From positions 3,472,001-3,536,000 of the forward strand of contig NC_016476.1 of assembly GCF_000226095.1 (NCBI RefSeq): 64,000 bases of DNA, given 5' to 3'. Origin of the DNA: Thermothelomyces thermophilus ATCC 42464. Its lineage: Eukaryota > Ascomycota > Sordariomycetes > Sordariales > Chaetomiaceae. Shown piece after piece: positions 44,326-55,246 of the stretch (positions are counted from its first letter, which is position 1; each line of letters starts with the position of its first letter). The translations under genes and the position numbers were made by a program. The notes beneath the pieces are model-generated. The model ran no database searches. It was given only the letters and a program-made list of their open reading frames with translations, and was not told the origin of the DNA.

Positions 44326-44668
44326 TATCTTCAAAGGACCGGGGAGTGGGGTCTTAATCGTCTAGAGAGCGGCGCCTCATGAAATTGGCCGACATATCAT
44401 GCGGGGCTTCACGGAGCGGAAAAGTCCGGGGTTTTTACAGTCGCCGCTTACGGCGCGGCGGGGCATGTTTGGGACGTTGAACACGAACTGTAGTGGTAGC
44501 AGAGCAGAACCGTTTGATTATGAACCCTGTTGCTTCTGGACTGAGCAACCAGGTTATTATTGAGTGCGGAGCCTTTTCCTGGTCCATGACCGACCATCGG
44601 CCTATATTCTTCATACAGAACCAGTATGTTAAGCCCGCCGCCAATCTACCCTCCGGGTTGATATGCGC
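44326..44668. other. Convergent 3' region of coatomer alpha and rpn12
   Basis: 343 bp between converging stops. Nothing recognisable other than presumed 3' UTRs. Confidence 0.55.
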
Positions 44669-45608
44669 CTAGACAATGGTCTCCAATTGCCGGGCATAGC
44701 CCAGGGTATTCTCGATCACCATCTGGCTCATCTCCTTTTCCTGCTCCTCCTCGCCTGTCTCTTGTGCGGAAGGGAAGAAGATCTGGCCGTCCTTGACTAT
44801 CCAGCCGCGGCTACGCGCAAACTCGACGACGGCGCCCTCGGAGTCGAGGAACAACAGCGACTTTGTGGACGAGAGGGGAAGGGAGGGGTAGGCGCGCTCG
44901 CTGGACGAGGCGATCTCGGACCGGATTTGCGAGGTCAGGATCTAGTTTCAGTAGTCATCGTTAGCATTGGCCACAACACATCACTCTTAACAGCCGTTTG
45001 TGGTTTTTTTTTCGGGCGGGGGGAAGAAGGGGCGGGGGGGTTGACGAGGCAGAACCGCAACCTACCTCAGAAAACACCCCAAACTCCTCGCACGGCACTT
45101 CGCCCTTCTTCATTGCCTTCCACACGCGGTCGTAGCTCCCCTCCATCAGCCACCGCTCCAGCCGGATCGGGTACCCCAGGTATCGGTCATTCTCGACCTC
45201 GGCGCCCCCCGCCGCGGCGGTCGTCATCGACAGCGCCTCCAGCTCCGAGTGGAACTCGCCGTACAGACCCTGCGTCAGCAGCAGGAGCAGGTACAGACCC
45301 ATGATCTTGTTGCGCTCGTCCTTGGTCTCGCCGTCGGCCTGGAGGAGCTCGTAGAAGGGCCGCAGCTGCGAGACGTAGCGGGTGAAGGCGGCCGGGTCGC
45401 GGGCGCGGATCGACGCCAGCGCGCCCTGCTCGTACGTGTCCCGGGCGAGGGCCAGCAGCGGGCGGGGGGTGGTCGGGGACGGGGTCAGGGCGTTGAGCTT
45501 GAGGAGGAGCAGCTTGGCGCGCGACAGGAGGGCGGCGGTTTCCGGGTACGAGGCCGGAGGTTTGGTCTTGAGGTGGCTGACGAGCTGGGCTAGTTCGCGG
45601 TCGGCCAT
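44669..45608 (-). CDS. rpn12: 26S proteasome regulatory subunit Rpn12
   Basis: Rpn12 is a PCI-domain subunit of the 19S lid; its incorporation finishes lid assembly. Exons are 45608-45066 and 44941-44669 around a 124-nt intron (GTAGGT...ACTAG), giving 271 residues, normal for the family. It begins MADRELAQLVSHLKTKPPAS, continues with RDTYEQGALASIRARDPAAF and NKIMGLYLLLLLTQGLYGEF, and has LGYPIRLERWLMEGSYDRVW just before the intron. The PCI end includes SEIASSSERAYPSLPLSSTK and FARSRGWIVKDGQIFFPSAQ, and the protein ends GYARQLETIV. An Ala/Gly insert (TTAAAGGAE) is a small local expansion. It is convergent with coatomer alpha and divergent from the skt5-like gene. Confidence 0.95.
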
Positions 45609-46559
45609 CTTCTCGTATCACTTCCTCTCTCTGTCACTCTTGGTCTTTTTTCTGTGAATAGGTGGTGTGGGATTGTCGTGGCGACCTGTTGGAGGAGGGC
45701 CCGGGTCCGCCTGGATTCGAGAGCTGTCAAAACAGCTCCGTTTGTGGCTGCGCGGCGGATGGGCGCGTGGTGGGATGTGGGTTTGTGTGTGCAATTCTTG
45801 GTGTCAAGCCTAGTATTCCAAATTAACGGATCTCCTTGCAATTCTGTTGACTGGGGGTTTTTCGAGTCGGCGCAGTCGATGGATGATGGAAGGTGATAAT
45901 GGTATAGTGGTATATTACCGTACAGGTGAGGCCGACAGGCTGAAAGGCTGACGTGCTGTTGGCCTTGGCGCTCAATGACCAAGCTTCGAGGTCGCCAGCT
46001 GGCGAACACTTGACACGTCTGCTCTCTCCCACTCTTTATGTCCCTTTTCCTGTCTAGTTCTTCAGTTCTTTTATGCAATGTATTGGAGAAATATTGCGCA
46101 GAGCTAGGCAAGGTTGGCAAAACGAAACCTTTCCGATCGCTTGGAGTGCGTGTACATGGCCACGGGTTGTTTTTACCTCTTCTGGGAGACCCAGGTGTGT
46201 TGGGCTCAAATCTGGTTGTCGCGAGCGGGCTGCGCCCGCCCACTAGTCTCGCGAGTCTTGTCGTCAACAAGAACCACAGCCGCATCGGCTTCAGCTGCGG
46301 AGGAATATCACGAAATGTCTTTCGGACGACATTGTACTGTACATACATATGCTAGTGTGCTTGAAGGCATATGGAGTTGATCTTACAGGAAGGGCTGCTC
46401 CCCTGAGCGGGCAGGTGACCGAAGATCGAAATCGGACTTCGAAAGTATCGGCCATCGCTAATGTGACTCCCTAATTGCCTGTGACCATGGAATGCGACAG
46501 CATCGAAGGGTAGTATCAATTCCGCCGTGAGGCTTGGGCGGAAAGCGAGCATTTGTACA

Positions 46560-46573
46560 GTACACTAGTGTAC
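46560..46573. promoter_or_regulatory. Perfect palindrome GTACACTAGTGTAC
   Basis: A 14-bp perfect inverted repeat, immediately preceded by TGTACA, in the rpn12/skt5 divergent region. It could be a dimeric transcription-factor site; no specific factor is recognised. Confidence 0.3.
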
Positions 46574-46944
46574 GAAACGTCTGGCTGTACTCCGCGTATG
46601 GCTTCCCAACAGGCCCAGAGCAGAGAGTGGGACGACCGAGATTCATTCGGTAATATCCGTACCCTAAGCGGCTACAATAACATTTGGACGCGGACTCGGA
46701 AATTTCGCACTATGGCAGTGCGTTCATTTTCGAAGCCCTGCTTCCAAATGGGATTGGTCGCCATCTCCTTTACCAACTTGTAATGCCGTACTGCCCGTAC
46801 GTATGTACACTACATAGGCACCCATACAAGTCGGTTGGTGCTGCCGTTAGGCTTCCGTACAAGTGCTGTATGTATGTATTTGCACACTGGAGTCAGAATT
46901 GTTGTCATCGGTGAGTTTTCTCGCTAGCCCATTGGCATTCCTAG

Positions 46945-46978
46945 TCATACGCGGCGGTCATACGCGGTCATACGCGGT
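46945..46978. repeat. TCATACGCGG short tandem repeat
   Basis: Three copies of TCATACGCGG, the first followed by an extra CGG, lie in the non-coding region upstream of the skt5-like gene. Confidence 0.8.
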
Positions 46979-48154
46979 ACGCTCCAAAGAAGGCTTTCGA
47001 AAACCCCTCGAGAGGGGTCTGTAGTGTACGGATTACAGTACTTGCAAGCCCGGCTGCTCCACCCCACCATCGTTGCAGGCAGATGTCTGCCCCACCAAAA
47101 CCGTTAACATGCCACGGCATACGGAAACAACTCGCGTAACAGAAGGACCCTTCTGCACCAGATCGGGTCATATCAACTGAGGTGCGCCCCATCGTCTGGA
47201 ATTCCTGGCGAAGCCGAGAAAAATCCAAGCACTCAGGTAGGTAAAGAAGGACTGTGATATGCGAGTTCTCGGCATTTGACAAGCACCTTGGTGGGGGGCT
47301 ATCTTCTATTTCTGGAATCCATGCCTCCACAGAAGCCACGAAGAAACAGCAGGGGATACCAGCAGCAGGGTAGAGTGCCAAGGGGTGTGCCGGGCGGTGC
47401 ACGTTCTATCGAAAAATAGTCCGTGGTTAGCCACCGGGGCCTGTTGCAGATCGCAGCAAGAAATCAGCTCCCGAGTCTCCTGAGCCATGCGCTTCACAAC
47501 CGTGGCCTAACAGTCGATAGCGTCCTCTCTGAGCCGAACTATTCAGAAAGACACGCATCATTGAAATAGAAACAAGAAAACCGGATAGGTCATTGTTTTC
47601 TTCCTCTGCACGACCATCCAGGCGGTGCAACTGCTTACTCGCCATCGGTTCGCTTTGCGCGTGGTCATCAACCCCCCCCTTTCATATATATCCTTGGGCC
47701 GGGCACCCCTCCGACCCGGTAACAGAGCCACAGCGGTGCGGGCAGCTCTCCAAAGTGGGCAGGCATGTGCCTCGCATTCAACTCGCTCCCCTAACCCGGT
47801 GCGAACACTTTTCTCTCATTAGCTCAATCAACACCCGGTTTTCTCAGACACTCGAGAGCGACAGCAGTTGCCGCTCCGAAGCGAAAGCGTCGTTGGATGA
47901 CGGAGCGGATATCTGCTGTGCTTGGCGCCCCTCCTTTGCATTTCAGGCCCTGCTCTGGCTGCCCCGTCCCCGCCATCGCTGCATCCTGGCAGCTACTGTT
48001 GACTGGTTGAAGCGGGGGAGAGTGCGAGGACAGCCGCCTAGTTCTTTTTGTTTGTTCGCGGGTTTTTGGCCGCATTGGGCATTGCCTTCCGCTGACTGAT
48101 CAAGCCCGCTAATTTTATGCAAGCCTGGGTCCGCCGAGCGACATTTCAATCGAC

Positions 48155-51100
48155 ATGGCGCAGTTTGGCGCAACTTTCATTCCGGGGGGTCAGGATGATT
48201 ATTACATGCCCGAGGTTGTCGCCCCTGCCCCTCAGAGGTGAGTCCACGACAGGAAAAGAGGGAAAAAAAGCACCCCAACATGACTTACTTGCCCGCGCGC
48301 CTCGATGCGAATGGCGAGCCGCTCTGCCGATCCGTCAGCGCGCCTATCTCATTCGGCGCGGGGCCATCGGATGAGGCTCGGCCCGCACGAGGCAAGGCTG
48401 CTTGCTGCACGCGGGAGGGCTAGAGGCTGACGTTGGGTCGGGCTCGCTTTCAGGGTAATGCCCGAGATACCCCAGAACGTGCAGGACGGCATCCAGCGCT
48501 TGGAACTCGAAGCCCGCGAAACTGAGCCGAACCGAGACGACAAGGCGACCGACCAGACCGAAGAAGCCGAGTCGTAAGTGCTGTCGCTGCGAAGAGGGTC
48601 TCCCGGCCCCCAAACGACGTGATTGGGCCCCCGTTCTCCGGGCAGGTGGATCATGTTTGGCTGACTGCCATTCTTTCGACAGCTTCAAACCCTTCCAGAC
48701 CAGCGCCGCCGACCCCGCAGCCATGGACGCCCCCTCGTTCTCCCCATTCCCCAAGGTGCACGGCGAAAACATCCCGCCCAGCGACGAAGAGAAGGAGACC
48801 ATCTTGTGGCAGGCGCGCAACCATGTGCTCCACTCCAACAATGTGTCGATGCAGGTGACGTGGGCCCGCGACGTGCTCATCTGGGTCGAGATCGCCCAGG
48901 ACGCGGCCGCCCGGGAATGGAAGCGGGAGGGTAAGGGCAAGGAGCGACCGGCGACGCCCAAGACCGAGCACGAGCTGCGAGTCGACGCCATCAACATCAT
49001 CGAGTACCTCGCCCAGCAGGAGCACCCCGAGGCGACCTTTATGAAAGGGAAATGGCTCGAGTTCGGCAAGTTTGGCTTCCGCGAGAACAAGCGCGAGGCA
49101 TACACGCTCTACAAGAAGGCGGCCGAGAATGGGTACGGTCGGGCCGAGTACCGGATGGGCATGCTCTACGAGAACTCCAACGACATCCCCAACGCCATCA
49201 AGCACTACACCCTGGGCGTCAACCTGGGCGATTCCGCGTCCAACTACCGGCTCGGCATGATGCACCTCATGGGACAGCACGGATACCAGCAGGATTTCTT
49301 GCAAGGGCTCCAGATGATCCAGCAGGCAGCAGACACCGCGGACGAGGACGCCCCCCAGGGCGCCTACGTGTACGGCATGCTCATCGCCCGAGAGCTGCCC
49401 GACATCGCCGTGCCCGACCATGTCCTCCCCTGCGACCTCGCGGTTGCCCGGCAGTACATCGAGAAGGCGGCCTATCTCAGCTTCGCCAAGGCACAGTTGA
49501 AGATGGGCCAGGCGTACGAGCTGAGCCAGCTCGGCTGCGACTTCAACCCGGCATATTCCCTCCACTACTACGGCCTCGCCGCTCGCCAAAACCAACCCGA
49601 GGCCTCGCTGGGCGTGAGCCGGTGGTTCCTCTTTGGCTACGAGGGCATTTTCCCCAAGAACGAGCAGCTGGCTTACAAGTACGCCTTGGACGCGGCCCTC
49701 GGGGGGCTGGCCACGGGCGAGTTCGCCATGGGATACTACCACGAGATCGGCATTCATGTTCCCAAGGACATCCGGGAGGCGCGGAGGTGGTACGAGATGG
49801 CCGCGGACCACGGGAACAAGGACGCGAAGGACAGACTCGAGTCGCTCAACCAGTCTAAGACACTGACCAAGGCGGATCACGAGACGACGACCCTCACCCG
49901 CATCAAGTCGCAGCACGGATCGCAGCGCGGAAAGCGCCCGGATCGGTTTACAAAGCCGAAGGATGTGCTGCCCACCGTAACCGAGAGTGATCAGAATGGT
50001 ACGTCCGGAACAAAATGACCACCCATTCTATGTCGCGTCCGAAGGCTATCACAAGCTGACAGTATCGCAGCTGGGGTCCAGTTCCCGGACCCGTCTCCAA
50101 GACCGCCGGCTTTCACCGTGAACCTCGATGGTAACAGCCCTGCGGCGCGGCCCAAGTCCTCCGTCGCACCGTACCCCACCGAAGACCAGCCGATGCCGCC
50201 CAACGTCAGGCCGAGGTCGACCGCACCGTACCCCGATGACGACGTGCGTGGTCCGCATGTCAACCCCAACGCTCATCTCCCTGTCGGTCCTGGACCTCAT
50301 GCGGACCGCGAGGGGAGTGCCTTCGGTATCCGACCCCTGTCACCCAACAGCGGCGGCCTCCGGCCTGGCTCTGCCGGCCGTGGTCGTCCGGTGTCGAGCC
50401 AGCCGGTTATGGGAGGCCGGGATCCTCAGGCGGCCGCCGGTTACAGAAAACCGAGCCCCGGCCCGGGCGGCCAATGGCAGCAACCGCCCCCGCCGCAACA
50501 TGACCCGCGCTACGGCGACCCCGGCCATGCACGACTTCAGAAGCCCAACCCCAACCTCCAGCCGACCACTCAGGGAGGCCCCCCCGCGGGCCAGTACCCG
50601 ATGGGCGGGGGGCAACCGGGACGGGACTACGGCCGGCCAGGCCCCAACAACCGCCCGGTCAGCGACAACTACGGTGCCGCGGGCGGCTACGATCGCTATG
50701 GCTCCGTTCCCCCCCCTTCACCCGGCCGCGTGCCCGTCGCGGGACCAGGCAGCCCCGGCCTCCATCCGGCCCACGCCGGCCCCGGCGGCCGACCCGTTTC
50801 GCACATCGACCCCGGCTCCGGGGGTCGCGCGAGCGCTCCGCCTGCCGGACCTAATGGCAGGCCCGGTCCGGGTCCGGGAAGCACCGCGTCGAGCCCCGCT
50901 CCGGCGGCTGCGGGACAGCAACGGCCGCCTCCTGGCGGGAGGCCGGGCGCGGCGAGCTCAACCAACCTCGTCCATCCTGATGGGAAGACTATGGGTCATG
51001 GCCCTGCTACCTTTGAGGAGATGGGAATCCCGCAGGGGAAGAGCGAGGGCGATTGCGTAAGTTTCTCAAACTTTCTCATTGTTCTTTCTTTGTTTTCTTT

Positions 51101-51172
51101 TCTTCCTTTTAGTTGGTTGTGTGCGGTGGCCGGTACTAACGAAATGGCCTAAACAAACAGGTCGTCATGTAA
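48155..51172 (+). CDS. skt5: Skt5/Chs4-like chitin synthase activator with Sel1 repeats and C-terminal CAAX box
   Basis: This family recruits and activates the class IV chitin synthase (yeast Chs3) at the plasma membrane and septum. Exons are 48155-48237, 48454-48573, 48683-49998, 50071-51056 and 51161-51172; introns are 216, 109, 72 and 104 nt; the product is 838 residues. The N-terminus is MAQFGATFIPGGQDDYYMPE. Sel1-like repeats fill about 140-420 (HPEATFMKGKWLEFGKFGF, EAYTLYKKAAENGYGRAEYR, GLQMIQQAADTADEDAPQGA, EARRWYEMAADHGNKDAKDR). The C-terminal 330 residues are Pro/Gly-rich and disordered. Exon 4 ends in a Cys codon and the 12-nt last exon encodes Val-Val-Met-stop, producing CVVM, a CAAX prenylation signal as in yeast Skt5. 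Intron 4 has GTAAGT, GTACTAAC and ACAG, so it is a strong intron. Confidence 0.93.
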
Positions 51173-52983
51173 CCGGACCAGTACTTGGGTTCTCTTCCGA
51201 ATTGCGCCCCAGTCTTGCGGCAGGCTCGGGGCTGGTGGCGGGTGGCTTTCGGGACGCTTGCTCAGGTGTGACGTTAACTCCGTCGCGTTCCGGGTCGGAT
51301 CTTGAATCTTTCTTTGAGATGGATCTTGGTCAGCTTGTAGCTACTTGTTAGTCAATATCAACAAGGACCAGCAAGAAAAAGAAACTTAGCGCACCGGTGC
51401 CCTGAGGTCTCAAGAGCCAGGGCTGGTCCTGTCTGTTGTGTTCTTGGCTTGGGATCACTCTGTCTGGTTGATACGACCGAGCAGAGAATATTGTTATATA
51501 TTTACATCATAATCACTCACCGCCCGCTTTGTAGGGTTTTTTTTCTTCGTTTCTTTTTTTTTTTTTTTTCTTTTTGAGTTGGCAATGATGATTGATGGAG
51601 GTGGCCTGGGTAAAGCTCTAGATCCAGGCCGCGTTGCGCGTTGGTCTGTTGAGCAGCATTTAATCTGTGTTCTCAGTCTAAGGTAATTAGTTACCGGACC
51701 ACATCTCGGAGAGGATGGCCGTAATCCAGGATGCTGTATAAATAGGTAGAAATATAAGAGTAATATAAGTACCGAGCATCATGTCTTCTCATCTATACCT
51801 ACTTACCTATACGATCTTGACCTTCGTTGCTCGCGTTTCGGCTGTGAACTCGCGACTTTACAACTGAGCCTTTTGGCTGGCGGCGATGGTAAGTTTTGGT
51901 TCTGATTCCAGAACATATCACTCTGTCAAGCTCCAGCGGTGCCATGAACAATGGCCTCGATCCAAGTACAGAAGTACGCTCATTATTTTAAAAATTTGGG
52001 ACGCTCTATCTAGACCCAACGACTTCTTACTGATCCTTCGCTGCCGTTCGCCTCTCACGCACCTTCAGTGATCTTATTAGAGCCTTGTCTGCTTACCCGT
52101 TTATCGTATTCAGACAGAAGAGAGGAAGAGAAGAAGAAAACAAGACAGAGAGAGATATAGCGGAACAAAGTCAAGATTAACAGAGAAGGAGCAGCTCGAT
52201 CGTAAGAATAGTATTGATGACCAACATTGGTATATATAGTGAAGTATCGATATATTAGCGGTTTCAACCACTGTCAAGCAGCAGCTTAAAGCCTTTCAAC
52301 GAACTCGTGAATGGATTATTAACAAAACGTACTTAATGCCTGATAGTACTACTGTTCAGGTCTCGATCAACTAATACACAGCTCACGCCATATTGGCTGC
52401 ATCTATCCGAAGATGTAAGATGCCTTTTAGGCTACCACACGATTCTAGAGGGATAGGCGAGCTAAACAGGCTCCAGACCTTTGGCTGCTTGACCAATTTT
52501 TCGCATGTGCCTAAGGGCATGGGAACAAGGGAACTCGCTAGAAAAACAAAAATTAGCTGTAATTAGCGTGCTCTTCTTTTCTTTGTCCTGGTCCATCCAC
52601 TGGGCCAAGCCCAGTTGTTCAGCACAAAGCCAAGTACGATTGTGCTTTTATTGTCATGAGAAGGCGCTCAGAGCATGACAATCCGATTGTTGTCCAACTG
52701 AACATCTTGTTGCTCCTTGTAGCCGTCAATGGCAGATCAAGGCCAGTACGTCAAGGGAGGATGACGCGATTTCTTAAAATCTGCGCTGAGGGCCATGACC
52801 TTCAAGCGTGCTTCCTTCCCATCTGCAACACCTCAAGCAGTATTGGTTTCAACTACCGTATATATTTAAAGTTGAGAGCACAAAGGTAGGAACGATCATC
52901 TGATAGGTATTCTATGCACACCAGCAGCTACCGATATTGCAGCCGATAGAACAAGGAAGCGGCGAACGAGTTGCCCCATCACA
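51173..52983. other. Gene-poor, locally AT-rich interval
   Basis: 1.8 kb. It starts with the skt5 3' UTR, then a T-rich run (51539-51576) and AT-rich patches, mostly 51480-51790 and 52080-52330, with many TATA/TAATAT steps. No transposase, reverse transcriptase or terminal repeat could be recognised. It may be a relic mutated by repeat-induced point mutation, but that is only a possibility. Confidence 0.5.
51539..51576. repeat. Poly-T/pyrimidine tract
   Basis: A long T-dominated tract with scattered C lies downstream of the skt5-like gene, on its coding strand. Confidence 0.75.
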
Positions 52984-54354
52984 ATGAGCAGATCAGCACA
53001 TCCTTTTCCTCCGCCTCCAAACGCCCCGTTTCTATGGGCCCGGCCGGTGTGCGACTGTCACTATTACTACCAGTACTACCTCTGCGGATGTCCCGATCGC
53101 TACGTAGCCACGGCAGGAGGGCGTCTCAAACACATACCCAGTCGCCATGGATGCGCCTTTTGGTACAAGCCGTTCATAGAACGGTTGGTACACCACAATG
53201 CCGGATTCCGACACAACCCCAACCCGCCGACTCGCCCCGACCCGAGCGTGCTGCCGTTCCCCTGTTACCGCCACCTGATGGAGTCGCGTATCTTTCTATC
53301 CCCAGACGAACTCCGTGCGTGGAGGAGGCGATTGTCGGATCCCAGATGGAATCCCGTCAGCGCCGCGCGATTGAATCACAATATGAGCCAGCTCCAAAAG
53401 TTTCAGAAAGAAAGCAGGTTGAGCCAGAAGCAGCGGGGAGCCAGAAAGCGTGCACGCGCTGGAGAAGAGGACGACAGGCTCATACTTCCACTGCCTCGTA
53501 AGCGAAGAGTTCTCCCGCCAAAGTCCAAGGAGAGCAGGGCGCTGCTGATGCTATCCAGGGAGCTGATAACTCAGCACAGAGAGATAGGCCCGTATAAGCT
53601 TCCTCCCGGGGACATGAGGGCTTACGCTTGCCAGCAACGCGCGCATAAAGGAGACCGGAAGTCTCCACGGGATCCCGAGCCTTCTGTCCAAGGAATAAGA
53701 GACACGAATCTCCAGGCAGCAGAGCTCTACCGTACATACTTCAACACCTTTCGCGGCGCCACACACGAGGAGCTCAGCGATGCTTGGCGCAAGCTCCACA
53801 ACTTGCAACGCTTATTATCTTGCGACCCGCATTCCAGTCTTCCCCTATCCCCAGTCACCCTAGCCCAAGAACCAGAGACACGAGAAGCAGGACAAGCAAA
53901 ACAAGCCGAAACCGAGGCCCATCCACCTACCACAAGGGGTTCCTCACCCATGCAGGCCCTCCGACTATTGCCCCAGCTTGACCCCGAACCAGAACATGGT
54001 CGCCGGATTCCCCATGACCACTTCAGCTCCCTCACCTGGCTCCTAGAAGAGCATTCCGTCGACCTCTGGCGCCAAGACAGCTACTACTCCCGTTGCCCCC
54101 CGCCGCTCCCGCCCGACGTCCGGTACGACGGGCCCACGCACACGGGCTACTTGGCTGGCGCGTACCGGACCGACCCGGAGGTGCTGCACCAGGCGCGGGT
54201 CGCCAGCTGGGGGCGGGAGTTCGGCGAGCTCGGGGTGTGGTGGGCGCGGAAGGTGAAGGAGCTCTGGGCCGAGTTTGTGGAAGGGAGCGGCCATGGTGCT
54301 GGTGGCAGCGGTGTTGGAGCCGGGTTCTGGATGGGAGGAAAGCTGAATATGTAA
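52984..54354 (+). CDS. Unrecognised 456-residue protein
   Basis: A single open frame starts at ATG 52984 in good context (CACAATGAGC) and ends at TAA 54354. I do not recognise a family. The first 110 residues are rich in Cys, His, Tyr and Pro (CDCHYYYQYYLCGCPDRY, HGCAFWYKPFIERLVHHNAG), which could bind metal but match no finger pattern I know. A very basic central part (QRGARKRARAGEE, LPRKRRVLPP) could be a nuclear localisation signal. Later segments look helical (HEELSDAWRKLHNLQRLL, FSSLTWLLEEHSVDLWRQ, WGREFGELGVWWARKVKELW), and the tail is Gly-rich. No signal peptide or membrane helix is seen. It follows an AT-rich gene-poor stretch, which suits a lineage-restricted gene. Coding status rests on length and codon-like composition. 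Confidence 0.6.
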   Translation: MSRSAHPFPPPPNAPFLWARPVCDCHYYYQYYLCGCPDRYVATAGGRLKHIPSRHGCAFWYKPFIERLVHHNAGFRHNPNPPTRPDPSVLPFPCYRHLMESRIFLSPDELRAWRRRLSDPRWNPVSAARLNHNMSQLQKFQKESRLSQKQRGARKRARAGEEDDRLILPLPRKRRVLPPKSKESRALLMLSRELITQHREIGPYKLPPGDMRAYACQQRAHKGDRKSPRDPEPSVQGIRDTNLQAAELYRTYFNTFRGATHEELSDAWRKLHNLQRLLSCDPHSSLPLSPVTLAQEPETREAGQAKQAETEAHPPTTRGSSPMQALRLLPQLDPEPEHGRRIPHDHFSSLTWLLEEHSVDLWRQDSYYSRCPPPLPPDVRYDGPTHTGYLAGAYRTDPEVLHQARVASWGREFGELGVWWARKVKELWAEFVEGSGHGAGGSGVGAGFWMGGKLNM

Positions 54355-54730
54355 TTAAGTTGTTGAATGACATGTGATTCAAAGAATGGAAGAAGAAGGT
54401 AAGCTTGAAAGCTAGTGTGAACCGGAGGGAACGAGGAGGGCAATCCAACGGATCAGGGGATAAACACTGTCAATGTTTGCTCTTTCGAACGCACCCATTA
54501 ATTCGCAGAGCCTGCCCAGCTCTCTCTTTTACCCCCAACATCCACCCTTTCTTTTTCTCTTCAATCACAAACCCTCACGTTACCGTACAAGTCAGCGGCA
54601 ACATGACCCGATAACCTCAGCACCACGGAATATCCAACACAGTTCCCATTACCGCCCTTCATCGAGATTAAAAGATCCATGTAACGAATGCAAACAAAGA
54701 AACGCTATGCTGCAGAAATGGAACCACACG

Positions 54731-54771
54731 CTGTGCTGTGCTGTGCCGTGCCGTGCCGTGCTTTGCTTTGC
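54731..54771. repeat. Degenerating pentanucleotide repeat (GTGCT/GTGCC/TTTGC)
   Basis: About eight 5-bp units change stepwise from GTGCT to GTGCC to TTTGC, a microsatellite with internal variant blocks. Confidence 0.8.
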
Positions 54772-55023
54772 CAAGATAACCCACATCCGCTTCGTCCAGA
54801 GTGGAGGAGACGGCAAACATGGTGAAGAGTTGACAAAGGAAAAAATGAAGAAACAAGTGCTGTGTCTAGCCCACGGTCATGCTCCCCCTCCCCACAGCCA
54901 AACAAACCTTCCCCCGCAGTCAAACAAAGACAGACCGGCAAAGGCCTATCGATCGATCATTGCGTCATGCGTGATCCAATCCCTTTCATCCACTCATCCC
55001 CTTACCACTTCTCCCACGGGTGT

Positions 55024-55076
55024 TCGTGTGCGCGTGCGTATACGTGTATGTGTGTGGGTGTGTGTGGGTGTGTTTT
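55024..55076. repeat. TG-rich microsatellite
   Basis: An imperfect alternating purine-pyrimidine (TG/CG) tract in the 3' region of the Sec7 gene; potentially Z-DNA-forming. Confidence 0.7.
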
Positions 55077-55246
55077 GTGACGACCACATCTCTGACATCC
55101 TTCTTCTCTTCCAGCCAACCACATTGGCACATTACCTTCCCTCCACCTCCTTTTTCTTTCCCTGCAACAAGGCAACACACACAGACACCTCCGAACCTGA
55201 TCTCTGCTTTATCGACCCAGCCAAGAGTCAAAACGTCACACTCAAC

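Larger units (their letters stand above)
45609..48154. other. Large upstream region between rpn12 and the skt5-like gene, no gene
   Basis: 2.5 kb between divergent starts. It contains a perfect 14-bp palindrome (46560-46573), a TCATACGCGG repeat (46945-46978) and several GTAC/TGTAC motifs around 46330-46830. TATA-like ATATATAT occurs near 47685. Frames of up to 252 codons, including one on the minus strand at 45590-46348, overlap the rpn12 5' end and have no domain-like sequence. Confidence 0.55.
54355..55246. other. Convergent 3' region of the orphan gene and the Sec7 gene
   Basis: 0.9 kb with a pentanucleotide repeat (54731-54771) and a TG-rich tract (55024-55076). No gene was found; the open frame on the plus strand that crosses it is the antisense of the Sec7 gene further on. 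Confidence 0.55.

Noticed and set aside
45889-45920. tRNA D-arm-like sequence GGTATAGTGGTATATTACC
   Set aside because: No matching acceptor stem, anticodon arm or T-arm nearby; not a tRNA.
51480-52330. Transposon relic in the AT-rich patch
   Set aside because: No terminal repeats, target-site duplication or element-encoded protein fragments could be recognised; kept only as a composition anomaly.
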